Positions 24,475 through 32,941 of a stretch of 64,000 nt of DNA are shown here, one piece after another. The translations under genes and the position numbers were made by a program. This stretch comes from PALSA-600 sp037142875 (GTDB lineage: Bacteria; Actinomycetota; Thermoleophilia; Gaiellales; Gaiellaceae), in the NCBI GenBank assembly GCA_037142875.1, contig JBAWZV010000003.1:94018-158017 (forward strand), written 5' to 3'. Within the stretch, counting starts at the first letter, position 1. Every line of letters begins with the position of its first letter. The notes under the pieces are model-generated. The model was not told the DNA's origin. It did no database searches and saw only the letters and a list, made by a program, of their open reading frames with translations.

Positions 24475-25320
24475 ATGAGCACGTTCGCAGTGGTAGCGCA
24501 TGCACAGACCCCGACCAACACCAGGCTCGGGGCCGTACTCAGGCCTGCGCAAGCGGTGTCCCGTCTCCGTTCCGGCGACATCGCACTCGGCCGCCTGGAT
24601 GTCCTGCCCTCCCTTGACGGGATCGAGCCCGGCCTCTGGGCGCTCGATCTCCTTGCTCAGCGAGGTGTCATCGTCCTGAATACACGTTCGAGTCTCACCA
24701 TCGCGCACGACAAGCTCGCGACCGCCGGCGCACTCGGGCGCGCCGGACTGCCGCACCCCCGCACCACCCACGTCGCCCCCTGGCGGCCGGAGCCGGAGAT
24801 TGAGCCGCCGTTCGTGCTCAAGCCCCGTTTCGGCAGCTGGGGGCGCGACGTGATCCGCTGCGACTCGTGGGACGACTACGAGCGTGCCCGCGCGATCACG
24901 CGAACCCGTGTGTGGTTCAACGCGGCCGGTGCCGTCGCACAGGAGCTCGTGCCGCCCATGGGCTTCGACCTCCGGCTCGTCGTCGCGTCGGGCCGCATCG
25001 TGGGTGCAATCCACCGGTACGCCGCGGCGGGTGAGTGGCGAACGAACGTCGCTTTCGGCGGTCGCCGCGTGCCAACCGTGCCCTCGGCGCGCGCCGCCGA
25101 GCTGGCCATACAGGCCGCAGCAGCGGTCGGTGGCGACCTCGTCGGTGTCGACCTGCTCCCCCACGGCGACGACTGGGTCGTCCTCGAGGTGAACGGCGCC
25201 GTCGACTTCACGGGTGCCTACTCGTTCGATGACGAGGTCTTCGCCGCCGTCCGAGCCGCACTCGTGCCGAACCCGGTGAGCGTCGGCGCTCCGGGTTCGC
25301 CCGTCTACTCGTACGCGTAG
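24475..25320 (+). CDS. ATP-grasp ligase, RimK/LysX-like
   Basis: 281 residues with the ATP-grasp order: a pre-ATP domain with DVLPSLDGIEPGLWALDLLAQRG and VLNTRSSLTIAHDKLAT, then PFVLKPRFGSWGRDVIRC (lysine and glycine-rich lid), and DLVGVDLLPHGDDWVVLEVNGAVDF, the metal-binding D-E-N triad. The pattern matches RimK-type alpha-L-amino-acid ligases (LysX, MptN/CofF relatives), which add amino acids to a carboxyl group using ATP. No lysine-biosynthesis LysW carrier gene is visible here, so the substrate is open. ATG at 24475 chosen; two upstream ATGs at 24463 and 24466 are possible. Its last 16 bases overlap the convergent dehydrogenase gene. Confidence 0.82.
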   Translation: MSTFAVVAHAQTPTNTRLGAVLRPAQAVSRLRSGDIALGRLDVLPSLDGIEPGLWALDLLAQRGVIVLNTRSSLTIAHDKLATAGALGRAGLPHPRTTHVAPWRPEPEIEPPFVLKPRFGSWGRDVIRCDSWDDYERARAITRTRVWFNAAGAVAQELVPPMGFDLRLVVASGRIVGAIHRYAAAGEWRTNVAFGGRRVPTVPSARAAELAIQAAAAVGGDLVGVDLLPHGDDWVVLEVNGAVDFTGAYSFDDEVFAAVRAALVPNPVSVGAPGSPVYSYA

Positions 25321-26144
25321 AAGCCCCGACCGCTCTTGCGGCCGAGGCGGCCCGCAGCGACGTGCTCGCACAGGAGCGGCGCCGGGGCAAACCGTGCCTC
25401 ACCGAGTCCCCGCTCGAGCACCTCCATGATCGCGACACAGGTGTCGAGACCGATCAGATCGGCGAGGGCAAGCGGCCCGAGCGGGTGGGCAAAGCCGAGA
25501 CGCGCCACGGTGTCGATCCCCTCGGCACTCGCAACCCCGTCGGAGAGTGCTCGCACCGCCTCGTTGATGAACGGCATCAGGATCCGGTTCGCGACGAACC
25601 CGGCGACGTCACGCGCCTCGACCGGCTCCTTCCCGAGGTCGCGAGCGAGCGCGACGACCGCAGCAGCCGTCGCCTCCGAGGTCGACGGTCCACGGATCAC
25701 CTCGACGAGCGCAAGCAGCGGGACAGGGTTGAAGAAGTGCAGCCCGATCACGTCGCCCGGCCGCCCGGTCGCAGCGGCGAGAGTCGCGATCGGGATCGAG
25801 CTCGTGTTCGACGCGAGCACGGCACCTGCCGGAAGCACCGCATCGGCACGCCGAAACACCTCGGCCTTCGCCTGCTCGTCCTCCACGACAGCCTCGATCA
25901 GCAGATCGGCCGGCACGAGATCCTCGACGACGGCGATCCGTGCCAGGGTCGGCGCGGGGTCGGCTCCGCCCTTCTCGGCCAGCTTGCCGAGGCTGCGCTC
26001 GATCGCGGCCAGCGCGCGGTCGGTCGCGCCCGGGTACGGGTCGTGGAGCGAGACATCCCTGCCCGAAGCGGCGACGACCTGCGCGATCCCGGCACCCATC
26101 TGGCCGGCCCCGACGACGAGGACGTGAGCGAACGCCTGTGTCAA
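25305..26144 (-). CDS. 3-hydroxyacyl-CoA (3-hydroxybutyryl-CoA) dehydrogenase
   Basis: 279 residues. The NAD-binding fold begins VLVVGAGQMGAGIAQVVAASG; SNTSSIPIATLA and LHFFNPVPLLALVEVIRG carry the conserved serine/asparagine and the catalytic histidine (H in GLHFFNP). The C-terminal helical domain holds GFVANRILMPFINEA and GFAHPLGPLALADLIGLD. It oxidises 3-hydroxyacyl-CoA to 3-oxoacyl-CoA or the reverse. It starts with TTG overlapping the Nudix stop (TTGA). The order thiolase, Nudix, dehydrogenase gives the last two steps of short-chain fatty-acid metabolism. Confidence 0.92.
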   Translation of the reverse strand: MTQAFAHVLVVGAGQMGAGIAQVVAASGRDVSLHDPYPGATDRALAAIERSLGKLAEKGGADPAPTLARIAVVEDLVPADLLIEAVVEDEQAKAEVFRRADAVLPAGAVLASNTSSIPIATLAAATGRPGDVIGLHFFNPVPLLALVEVIRGPSTSEATAAAVVALARDLGKEPVEARDVAGFVANRILMPFINEAVRALSDGVASAEGIDTVARLGFAHPLGPLALADLIGLDTCVAIMEVLERGLGEARFAPAPLLCEHVAAGRLGRKSGRGFYAYE

Positions 26145-26530
26145 CGCTCGGTTCCCTCGCCCGCGATGCTTCGGACGAGGTCGCGGTCGTACGCGTAGGT
26201 CAGCAGCCCCGCCGCGGCGGCGAACTCGACGAACCTGACCTCGTCGACCTCGTTCTGGGCAAACGGCTCACCGTCGCTCGACATCCGGAAGTAGCGCACC
26301 TCCTTCTCACGCCCGCGGCCGTCGACGTAGAACGTTCGGCCGACCTCCTCGCCGATCGTGCAGGCAAGGCCCGTCTCCTCCTCGACCTCGCGGAGCGCTC
26401 CCTCCTCCCACGACTCGCCGTCGTCGAGCTTCCCCTTCGGGAGCGTCCAGTCGTCGTAGTGGGGGCGATGGACAACCAGCACGCACCCGTCGCGCACGAC
26501 GATCCCACCGGCTGCGGCGACCTCGGCCAT
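26141..26530 (-). CDS. Nudix hydrolase
   Basis: 129 residues. The Nudix box reads GKLDDGESWEEGALREVEEETGL, matching Gx5Ex7REUxEExGU. The short size and opening AAGGIVVRDGCVLVVHRP resemble diadenosine polyphosphate and nucleoside-diphosphate-linked hydrolases of the MutT type. The ATG at 26530 shares a base with the thiolase stop (TGATG), and its stop overlaps the dehydrogenase TTG, so it is translated as part of the thiolase-dehydrogenase operon; it may act on a CoA- or nucleotide-type substrate there, but this is inference. Confidence 0.87.
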   Translation of the reverse strand: MAEVAAAGGIVVRDGCVLVVHRPHYDDWTLPKGKLDDGESWEEGALREVEEETGLACTIGEEVGRTFYVDGRGREKEVRYFRMSSDGEPFAQNEVDEVRFVEFAAAAGLLTYAYDRDLVRSIAGEGTER

Positions 26531-27681
26531 CAGACCTCGATCAGAAGCGCGTCGCCCTGGCCACCGCCGGAACAGATCGCGGCGAGCCCGAGTCCGCCAC
26601 CGCTGCGCTGCAGCTCGTGAACGAGCGTCGCAACGATCCGTCCGCCCGAGGCTCCGATCGGATGGCCGAGTGCAACCGCACCACCGTTGACGTTCACCCG
26701 CTCCTCGTCGGCCCCGAGAAGCTCGACGGAGTGGTGTGCGACCGACGAGAACGCCTCGTTGATCTCGATCCGGGCGATGTCGCCGACCTTCTTGCCTGCG
26801 CGGCCAAGCGCAACTGCTGCAGCCTTCGCGGGCGCACTCGCCAGGTGGGCGAAGTCGTCGGCGATAGCCCCCTGCGCGACGATGGTCGCAAGCGGCGTGA
26901 TCCCTCGGCGTCGCGCCCACGAGGCGCTGGCGACGATCACACAGGCCGCGCCGTCGTTCACACCAGGGGCATTCCCAGCCGTCGTGGTGCCCGCCAGGTC
27001 GAAGACCGGCTTGAGCGCCGCCAGCTTCTCGAGCGAGGTGTCTCGACGTGGACTCTCGTCGGCATCGATCTCGTCGACCGGGGCGATCTCGTCGCGCAAC
27101 AGGCCTGCGTCGATCGCGGCGACAGCACGCTCGTGGGAGCGAAACGCCCACGCATCCTGCGCCTCGCGGGTGATGCCGAGCTCGCGGGAGACGTGCGAGG
27201 CCTGCTCGACCATGTGGCGGCCGTCGAACGTCGAGGCGAGCCCGTCGTGGGCCATCAGGTCGATCAGCGTCCCGTCGCCGAGTCGATAACCGAAGCGCGC
27301 GCGTGAGAGCGCGTACGGGACATTCGACATCGACTCCATCCCGCCGGTCACGATCAGATCGGCGTCACCTGCCCGGATCATGGAGTCGGCGATCTCGATC
27401 GCCCGGATCGACGACGCGCAGACCTTGTTGATCGTGTCTGCTGGAACCTCCTTCGGCAGGCCCCCCGCGATGGCCGCCTGCCGTGCCGGCGCCTGGCCGA
27501 CCCCGGCCTGGAGCACCTGCCCCATGATCACGTACTCCGGTTCCGATGGGTCGATTTCGCTGCGCTCGAGCGCCGCCCGGATCGCCACCGCACCGAGCGT
27601 CGTCGCTGGGTAGCCGGCAAGGCTGCCTCCGAACCGCCCGAACGGCGTGCGAAGCGCCGCAACGATCACACTCCGTTCCAC
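26530..27681 (-). CDS. Acetyl-CoA acetyltransferase (thiolase)
   Basis: 383 residues from the GTG at 27681 (VERSVIVAALRTPFGRFGG, the standard thiolase start). The acylated cysteine is C88 in NKVCASSIRAIE; the second half has VNVNGGAVALGHPIGASGGRI with the catalytic histidine and AAICSGGGQGDALLIE with the second cysteine. TTAGNAPGVNDGAA is also a family signature. Acts with the downstream 3-hydroxyacyl-CoA dehydrogenase in acetoacetyl-CoA formation or breakdown. The open frame runs much further upstream, but that part is antisense to trpE and not coding. Confidence 0.94.
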   Translation of the reverse strand: MERSVIVAALRTPFGRFGGSLAGYPATTLGAVAIRAALERSEIDPSEPEYVIMGQVLQAGVGQAPARQAAIAGGLPKEVPADTINKVCASSIRAIEIADSMIRAGDADLIVTGGMESMSNVPYALSRARFGYRLGDGTLIDLMAHDGLASTFDGRHMVEQASHVSRELGITREAQDAWAFRSHERAVAAIDAGLLRDEIAPVDEIDADESPRRDTSLEKLAALKPVFDLAGTTTAGNAPGVNDGAACVIVASASWARRRGITPLATIVAQGAIADDFAHLASAPAKAAAVALGRAGKKVGDIARIEINEAFSSVAHHSVELLGADEERVNVNGGAVALGHPIGASGGRIVATLVHELQRSGGGLGLAAICSGGGQGDALLIEV

Positions 27682-27703
27682 ACCACGAGCATACGGCACC
27701 TCC

Positions 27704-27732
27704 TTGCGGTTTCCGGGTCGGGTCTTTAGTCT
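27704..27732 (+). promoter_or_regulatory. Predicted trp promoter
   Basis: TTGCGG at 27704-27709 and TAGTCT at 27727-27732 are separated by 17 bases, a good fit to a -35/-10 pair for a primary sigma factor. Transcription would start about 27739, essentially at the leader peptide ATG (27741), so the leader would be nearly leaderless. Confidence 0.55.
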
Positions 27733-27740
27733 GAGTGGCG

Positions 27741-27803
27741 ATGAACTCCTCCCCGCGCACCTGGTGGTCTTGGCGCACAAGCGGGGCGGGAGCCTGGGTC
27801 TGA
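27741..27803 (+). CDS. trpL: trp operon leader peptide
   Basis: A 20-residue reading frame, MNSSPRTWWSWRTSGAGAWV, with four tryptophans, three of them in the run W-W-S-W (codons at 27762, 27765 and 27771). It ends 55 bases before trpE and is followed by a terminator hairpin with a T-run. This is the layout of classical transcription attenuation: when charged tRNA-Trp is scarce the ribosome stalls at the Trp codons and frees GGGTCT (27796-27801) to pair with AGACCC (27836-27841), preventing the terminator. The frame is too short for routine gene calling. Confidence 0.88.
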   Translation: MNSSPRTWWSWRTSGAGAWV

Positions 27804-27834
27804 ACGAGACCGCAGTGATTCCCCGTACCGCCCG

Positions 27835-27857
27835 AAGACCCGACGAGGGTCTTTTTT
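27835..27857 (+). terminator. trp attenuator terminator, containing the trpE ribosome-binding site
   Basis: AAGACCC (27835-27841) and GGGTCTT (27847-27853) form a perfect 7-bp stem with a GACGA loop, followed by TTTTTT to 27857. The trpE ATG is at 27859. The only Shine-Dalgarno-like sequence, AGGG (27846-27849), lies in the loop end and 3' arm, so the same hairpin would also hide the ribosome-binding site. GGTCT at 27797-27801 can pair either with AGACC at 27807-27811 or, as antiterminator, with AGACCC of the 5' arm. Confidence 0.85.
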
Positions 27858-27858
27858 G

Positions 27859-29097
27859 ATGCCCGAAACGACACCCAACACCGTGCTCGACACCGATCTC
27901 CTCACCCCGCTCGGGGCGTACCTCCGCTTGCGCGCGCCCGGACGTGCGAGCTTCCTGCTCGAGTCGGTCGACCAGGGACGGCTCGGCCGGTACTCGCTGG
28001 TCGGCGGCGGGACACGCCTCGTCGATGCCGCCGAGGCCGAGCGCTGCGGCGAGCCCGTCGTCGGGCACATCGGATACGACTGGATCACCGAGCTGGAGCC
28101 GACCGTGCCGCTTCCGGACGCCGGATCGGGCCTCCCGGTGAGTCGCTTCGTGGTCGCAGACCAGCTCCTTCGCTTTGACCATGTTCAGGGTGTGTCCGAG
28201 GTGCTCCGCGGTGACCCCGAGGAGATCGCTGCTCTGCTCGCAGCGCCGCTCGACGCGCCGTCTGCCGACTCCGGGCACTCGTCGGGCCCGCTTGTGCGCT
28301 TCCCCGACCAGGCAACCCACGAGGCAGGCGTTCTGCGTTGCAAGGAGTACATCCGGGCCGGGGACGCGTTCCAGATCGTGCTCTCGCAGCGTGCGGAGCG
28401 CCCGACCTCGGCGACGCCGCTGGCCATCTACCGCGCGCTTCGCCGCATCAACCCCTCTCCGTACCTCTTCCTGCTCGAGCTCGACGACTACGCGCTGATC
28501 GGCTCCTCGCCCGAGACGCACGTCAAGCTCGAAGGCACGCGCGCAAGCCTCAACCCGATCGCAGGCACGATCGCCGCGGGCGAAGGCGACGCCGAGCACC
28601 TGCTCTCATCCGAGAAGGACCGGGCCGAGCACGTGATGCTCGTTGACCTCGGCCGCAACGACCTCTCCCGCGTCTGCAAGCCTGGCACAGTGAAAGTCGA
28701 ACGATTCCTCGAGGTCGAGCGCTTCTCGCACGTCACGCACCTCGTCTCCGAGGTCGCCGGCGAGATCAAGGACGGCATCGACGGATGGGACCTGCTTCGT
28801 GCAACGTTCCCGGCCGGCACCGTCTCGGGTGCACCGAAGATCCGAGCGATGCAGATCATCTCGGAGCTCGAGGGCTACCGGCGCGGCTTCTACGCCGGGG
28901 TCGTCGGCTACTCGATCCCAGGGGTTGGGCTCGACACGTGCATCGCGCTGCGCACGATGTTGCTGCACGACGGGGTCGCTCACCTCCAGGCCGGGGGTGG
29001 GCTCGTCGTCGACTCCGACCCGACGGCCGAGCACGAGGAGTGCCTCAACAAGCTCGCGGCGGTCGAGCGTGCAATCGATCTGGCGGAGACACGCTGA
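27859..29097 (+). CDS. trpE: Anthranilate synthase component I
   Basis: Converts chorismate to anthranilate with ammonia from TrpG; first step of tryptophan synthesis. 412 residues, on the short side for the family. FLLESVDQGRLGRYSLVGG contains the feedback-site LLES motif; SPYLFLLELDDYALIGSSPETHVKL, NPIAGTIAAGEGDAEH, LVDLGRNDLSRVCKPGTV and FPAGTVSGAPKIRAMQII are the chorismate-binding motifs. Start ATG at 27859 directly follows the attenuator T-run. It leads the operon trpE-G-D-CF-B-A. Confidence 0.97.
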   Translation: MPETTPNTVLDTDLLTPLGAYLRLRAPGRASFLLESVDQGRLGRYSLVGGGTRLVDAAEAERCGEPVVGHIGYDWITELEPTVPLPDAGSGLPVSRFVVADQLLRFDHVQGVSEVLRGDPEEIAALLAAPLDAPSADSGHSSGPLVRFPDQATHEAGVLRCKEYIRAGDAFQIVLSQRAERPTSATPLAIYRALRRINPSPYLFLLELDDYALIGSSPETHVKLEGTRASLNPIAGTIAAGEGDAEHLLSSEKDRAEHVMLVDLGRNDLSRVCKPGTVKVERFLEVERFSHVTHLVSEVAGEIKDGIDGWDLLRATFPAGTVSGAPKIRAMQIISELEGYRRGFYAGVVGYSIPGVGLDTCIALRTMLLHDGVAHLQAGGGLVVDSDPTAEHEECLNKLAAVERAIDLAETR

Positions 29098-29098
29098 G

Positions 29099-29662
29099 AT
29101 GGCCCTGCTCCTGATCGACAACTACGACTCGTTCACGTACAACCTGGCCCACCTGTTCGGCGAGCTCGGAACGGAGGTGATCGTGCGGCGAAACGACGAG
29201 ATCACAGTGGCCGAGGCCGAGGCGCTCTCCCCGTCACACCTCGTGATCTCACCCGGGCCCGGACGGCCCGAGAATGCGGGCGTCTCGGAGGAGATGGTTC
29301 GTGCATTCGCCGGACGGGTACCGCTCCTCGGGGTCTGCCTCGGGCACCAGGCGATCGTGTCGGTCTTCGGCGGCACCATCGGCGCTGCCCGAACGCTCGT
29401 CCACGGGAAGGCAACAAACGTCCACCATGATGGGATCGGCCTGTTTACCGGGGTTCCGCAGGACTTCGCGGCCGGGCGGTACCACTCGCTTGCGGCAACC
29501 GTCATGCCGGACGTCCTCGCCGTCTCTGCAACGGCGGCCGACGGTGAGGTGATGGCGGTTCGCCATCGCAAGCTCGCCGTCGACGGCGTGCAGTTCCATC
29601 CCGAGTCGGTGCTCACCCCTGACGGCAGCACCCTCGCAGAGAACTTCCTGGAGGGCCGATGA
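29099..29662 (+). CDS. trpG: Anthranilate synthase glutamine amidotransferase component
   Basis: 187 residues, class I glutamine amidotransferase. LLIDNYDSFTYNLAHLFGELG is the family start, ISPGPGRPENAG binds glutamine, the catalytic cysteine is in LGVCLGHQAI and the His-Glu pair in GVQFHPESVLT. Supplies ammonia to TrpE; could double as PabA for folate. One base separates it from the trpE stop; its own stop overlaps trpD by four bases. Confidence 0.96.
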   Translation: MALLLIDNYDSFTYNLAHLFGELGTEVIVRRNDEITVAEAEALSPSHLVISPGPGRPENAGVSEEMVRAFAGRVPLLGVCLGHQAIVSVFGGTIGAARTLVHGKATNVHHDGIGLFTGVPQDFAAGRYHSLAATVMPDVLAVSATAADGEVMAVRHRKLAVDGVQFHPESVLTPDGSTLAENFLEGR

Positions 29663-30681
29663 TCATCCAGTCTGCGCTTGCCCGCCTGCTCGACGGCCAC
29701 GACCTGCCGCTGGAGGACGCACGCGACGTGATGAACTCGATCATGTCAGGTGAGGCGACACCGGCCCAGATCGGCGGCTTCCTGGTCGCCCTGCGACTCA
29801 AGGGAGAGACCGCTGACGAGATCGCCGGGTGTGCCGAGGCGATGCGAGCACACGTGCTCCGGATTCATCCCCGCCGGGACGACCTTGTCGACACCGCCGG
29901 GACAGGCGGAGACGGCGCCAACACCTACAACATCTCTACCGCAGCGGCGCTCGTCGCGGCTGCCGCCGGCGCGGGCGTCGCGAAGCACGGAAACCGGGCC
30001 GCCTCGTCTGCCACAGGCGCAGCGGACGTCCTCGAGGCGCTCGGGTTCGACATGGCGATGACACCGGAGCGGATCGAGCAGTCCGTCGACGAGCTCGGCT
30101 TCGGGTTCCTGTTCGCGCAGGCGCACCATCCGGCGATGAAGCACGCAGGCCCGGTGCGACGCGAGCTCGCCGCCCGCACCGTCTTCAACGTCCTCGGCCC
30201 CCTGACGAACCCCGCCGGTGCGCGTGCCCAGGTCGTCGGCGTCTACGACCCTGCGATCGCTCGTACGATCGCCGACGCTCTCGTGCGTCTCGACGCGCGG
30301 CGCGCGTACGTGGTTCACGGCGCAGGCGGGATCGACGAGCTCTCCCCTGCCGGACCGAACCTGGTCTGCGAGGTGAACGGCGGGACGGTACGCGAGTACC
30401 AGCTCGACCCCGCCGATCTCGGGATCCCCCGTTGCGACCCGGGTGAGCTCCGCGGCGGGGATGCAGCAACGAACGCGCAGGCTCTCCGTGACGTGCTCGC
30501 CGGGGCGCCGGGCGGCCACCGCTCGGCTGTCCTGCTGAACGCCGCGGGCGCCATCGCCGCGGCAGGACACGCCGCCGACCTCCGCGAAGGGCTCGAGCTT
30601 GCACGCACGGCAGTCGACTCGGGCGAGGCCGCGGCGCGGCTCGATCGACTCGTCGCGTTCTCCCGCGAAGGTGCGGCATGA
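29659..30681 (+). CDS. trpD: Anthranilate phosphoribosyltransferase
   Basis: Joins anthranilate to PRPP, second step of tryptophan synthesis. 340 residues. VDTAGTGGDGANTYNIST is the PRPP-binding glycine-rich loop, KHGNRAASSATGAADVLEALG is the second signature, and FLFAQAHHPAMKHAGPVRRELAARTVFNVLGPLTNPA is the third. ATGA overlap with trpG and again with the next gene indicates tight coupling. Confidence 0.97.
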   Translation: MIIQSALARLLDGHDLPLEDARDVMNSIMSGEATPAQIGGFLVALRLKGETADEIAGCAEAMRAHVLRIHPRRDDLVDTAGTGGDGANTYNISTAAALVAAAAGAGVAKHGNRAASSATGAADVLEALGFDMAMTPERIEQSVDELGFGFLFAQAHHPAMKHAGPVRRELAARTVFNVLGPLTNPAGARAQVVGVYDPAIARTIADALVRLDARRAYVVHGAGGIDELSPAGPNLVCEVNGGTVREYQLDPADLGIPRCDPGELRGGDAATNAQALRDVLAGAPGGHRSAVLLNAAGAIAAAGHAADLREGLELARTAVDSGEAAARLDRLVAFSREGAA

Positions 30682-31829
30682 GGTTCGCTGACTCCCTCGC
30701 TGCTCCAGGATTCGGCGCGATCGCCGAGTTCAAGCGCCGCTCACCGTCTGCCGGTGATATCCGGCCCGACGGTGACGTCGTCGCGATCGCCCGCGCCTAC
30801 GCGAGCGCGGGCGCCCGGGCGATGTCGGTGCTCGTCGACGCGCGGTTCGGAGGCACCTGGGACGACCTGCGGGCGGCGCGAGCGGCGACAACGATCCCGC
30901 TGCTCGCCAAGGGCTTCTTCACCACTGCGGAGGATCTCCGAACAGCACGCGAGGCGGGCGCGGATGCGGTGCTTCTGCTGCTGCGCGACCTCGATGACGC
31001 GACGTGCGCACGCCTGCTGCGCGCGGCCAGCGACCTCGGCCTCGACACGCTCGTCGAGGCACACGACGCCGAGGAGCTGGCACGCGCAACCGCACTCGAC
31101 GCGCCCGTGATCGGTGTGAACGCCCGTGACCTCTCGACCTTCACGCTCGACCGCCAGACGCAGCTGTCACTCCTTGCAAAGGCACCGCGCGATCGCACGG
31201 TGATCGCCGAGTCCGCGATCGTCTCGCGCGCCCAGGGAGCGGCCGCCGAGCTCGCAGGCGCCAAGGCGATGCTCGTCGGTTCGACGCTGATGCGCGCGGC
31301 CGACCCGGGTGCGAAGCTCACGGAGCTGCTCTCCCGCCCGCTCGTCAAGGTCTGCGGGCTGACGCGCCAGGAGGACGTCAACGCGGCCGTCGAGGCCGGC
31401 GCCGATCTCCTCGGGTTCATCCTCGCGCAGGAGAGCCCTCGGCGCACCGACACGCTCCTCGAGGCGCCTGACACCGTGCTCCGTGTCGCGGTCTTCGTCG
31501 GCGACGAGCACGCGACCGACGCTGACCTCGTGCAGTTCTACGCACGTGAGGACGGCCATCGGGCGCGCGACGGGCAGCTTCGCCGCGGCGGCGTCCAGGT
31601 CGGCACGGTGGTCGACCTCCCCTGGGAGAGCGACGATCCGAGCCACCTCGACCGCGCTCGCGCAACTCCGGGGCGTGTCATGTTGGCTGGCGGCCTCGGC
31701 CCCGCCAACGTCCGCACCGCAATCGATGCCGTCTCACCCTGGGCCGTCGACTCGGCCCGTTCGACCGAGGTTTCTCCCGGAATCAAAGACCACGAGGCGA
31801 TTCGCGCCTGGATCGGAGCTGCCAGATGA
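30678..31829 (+). CDS. trpCF: Fused indole-3-glycerol-phosphate synthase and phosphoribosylanthranilate isomerase
   Basis: 383 residues with two TIM-barrel enzymes. Residues 1-223 are TrpC: AEFKRRSPSAGDI, VDARFGGTWDDL, LAKGFF, DTLVEAHDAEEL, GVNARDLSTF and AESAIVSR are the IGPS motifs in order. Residues 224-383 are TrpF: VKVCGLTRQEDVNAAVEAGAD with the catalytic cysteine, and the end VDSARSTEVSPGIKDHEAI with the phosphate-binding loop and aspartate. The TrpF half is only about 160 residues, shorter than the usual 200. It catalyses isomerisation and ring closure to indole-glycerol phosphate. C-F fusions are known in E. coli. Confidence 0.94.
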   Translation: MRFADSLAAPGFGAIAEFKRRSPSAGDIRPDGDVVAIARAYASAGARAMSVLVDARFGGTWDDLRAARAATTIPLLAKGFFTTAEDLRTAREAGADAVLLLLRDLDDATCARLLRAASDLGLDTLVEAHDAEELARATALDAPVIGVNARDLSTFTLDRQTQLSLLAKAPRDRTVIAESAIVSRAQGAAAELAGAKAMLVGSTLMRAADPGAKLTELLSRPLVKVCGLTRQEDVNAAVEAGADLLGFILAQESPRRTDTLLEAPDTVLRVAVFVGDEHATDADLVQFYAREDGHRARDGQLRRGGVQVGTVVDLPWESDDPSHLDRARATPGRVMLAGGLGPANVRTAIDAVSPWAVDSARSTEVSPGIKDHEAIRAWIGAAR

Positions 31830-32941
31830 CGACGACCTTCGGCGCCTACGGGGGCCGCTATGTACCCGAGACACTGATTCCGGCGCTTGACGAGCTCACC
31901 GCGGGCTGGCTCGCAGCGCGTGAGGACGAGTCGTTCCGGCGTGAGCTCCGCGAGCTCCTGACGAACTACGCCGGGCGCCCGACCCCGCTCACGCGCGCCG
32001 AGCGCTTCGCCCCCGACAAGCGGATCTACCTCAAGCGCGAGGACCTGCTGCACACGGGTGCGCACAAGCTCAACAACGCTCTCGGCCAGGCGGTGCTTGC
32101 GCGACGGCTCGGCAAGCACCGGATCGTCGCCGAGACAGGCGCCGGACAGCACGGTGTCGCTACTGCGACGGTCTGCGCCCGCTTCGGACTCGAGTGCGTC
32201 GTCTACATGGGCTCCGAGGACATGCGCCGCCAGAAGCCGAACGTCGAGCGCATGCACCTCCTGGGTGCCGAAGTGCGGCCCGTGGAGTTCGGCACGAAGA
32301 CCCTCAAGGAGGCAACGAGCGAGGCGATCCGTGACTGGATCACGAACGTCGAGACGACGCACTATCTGATCGGCTCGTGCGTCGGCCCCGCCCCGTACCC
32401 GGAGATCGTCCGTGACCTGCAGCGCGTGATCGGTGACGAGGCGCGGGAGCAGATCCTGGCGCGCGAGGGCCGTCTGCCTGAGGCCGTGGTCGCATGTGTC
32501 GGCGGTGGCTCAAACGCGATTGGCGCGTTCTACGCGTTCATCGACGATCCCGACGTCAGGCTGATCGGCGTCGAGGCGGCGGGAGCCGCAAGCCTCGGGT
32601 CGGGTCGGCCAGCGGTGCTCCACGGAGCTCGCAGCTCGGTTCTCGTCGACGACGACGGTCAGATCGCCGACGCCCACTCGATCTCGGCCGGGCTCGACTA
32701 TCCCGGCGTCGGGCCAGAGCACGCAGCACTTCGCGACTCGGGCCGCGCGGTGTACCTCCCCTGCACCGACGAGGAGGCGCTGGACGCGCTCCACCGCCTC
32801 ACGGAGACAGAAGGGATCATCCCGGCACTCGAGAGCTCACACGCCCTCGCGCGGGCACTCGATCTCGACGCCGATCTGATCGTCGTGTGTCTCTCCGGCC
32901 GTGGCGACAAGGATCTCGCGGAAGTGCTGGCACACCAATGA
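31826..32941 (+). CDS. trpB: Tryptophan synthase beta chain
   Basis: 371 residues, PLP enzyme that joins indole and serine. GAYGGRYVPETLIPALDEL is the TrpB start; K81 in LLHTGAHKLNNALGQ is the PLP lysine; ETGAGQHGVATATV binds substrate and CVGGGSNAIGAF holds the PLP phosphate. EDMRRQKPNVERMHLLGAEV identifies the TrpB1 type that works with TrpA. It overlaps both neighbours by four bases. Confidence 0.97.
   Translation: MTTTFGAYGGRYVPETLIPALDELTAGWLAAREDESFRRELRELLTNYAGRPTPLTRAERFAPDKRIYLKREDLLHTGAHKLNNALGQAVLARRLGKHRIVAETGAGQHGVATATVCARFGLECVVYMGSEDMRRQKPNVERMHLLGAEVRPVEFGTKTLKEATSEAIRDWITNVETTHYLIGSCVGPAPYPEIVRDLQRVIGDEAREQILAREGRLPEAVVACVGGGSNAIGAFYAFIDDPDVRLIGVEAAGAASLGSGRPAVLHGARSSVLVDDDGQIADAHSISAGLDYPGVGPEHAALRDSGRAVYLPCTDEEALDALHRLTETEGIIPALESSHALARALDLDADLIVVCLSGRGDKDLAEVLAHQ

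Noticed and set aside
26530..28599. 689-codon reading of the thiolase frame extended upstream
   Set aside because: The extra 306 residues lie antisense to trpE and the trp leader; thiolases begin at the VERSVIVAALRTPFG segment, so GTG 27681 is the start.
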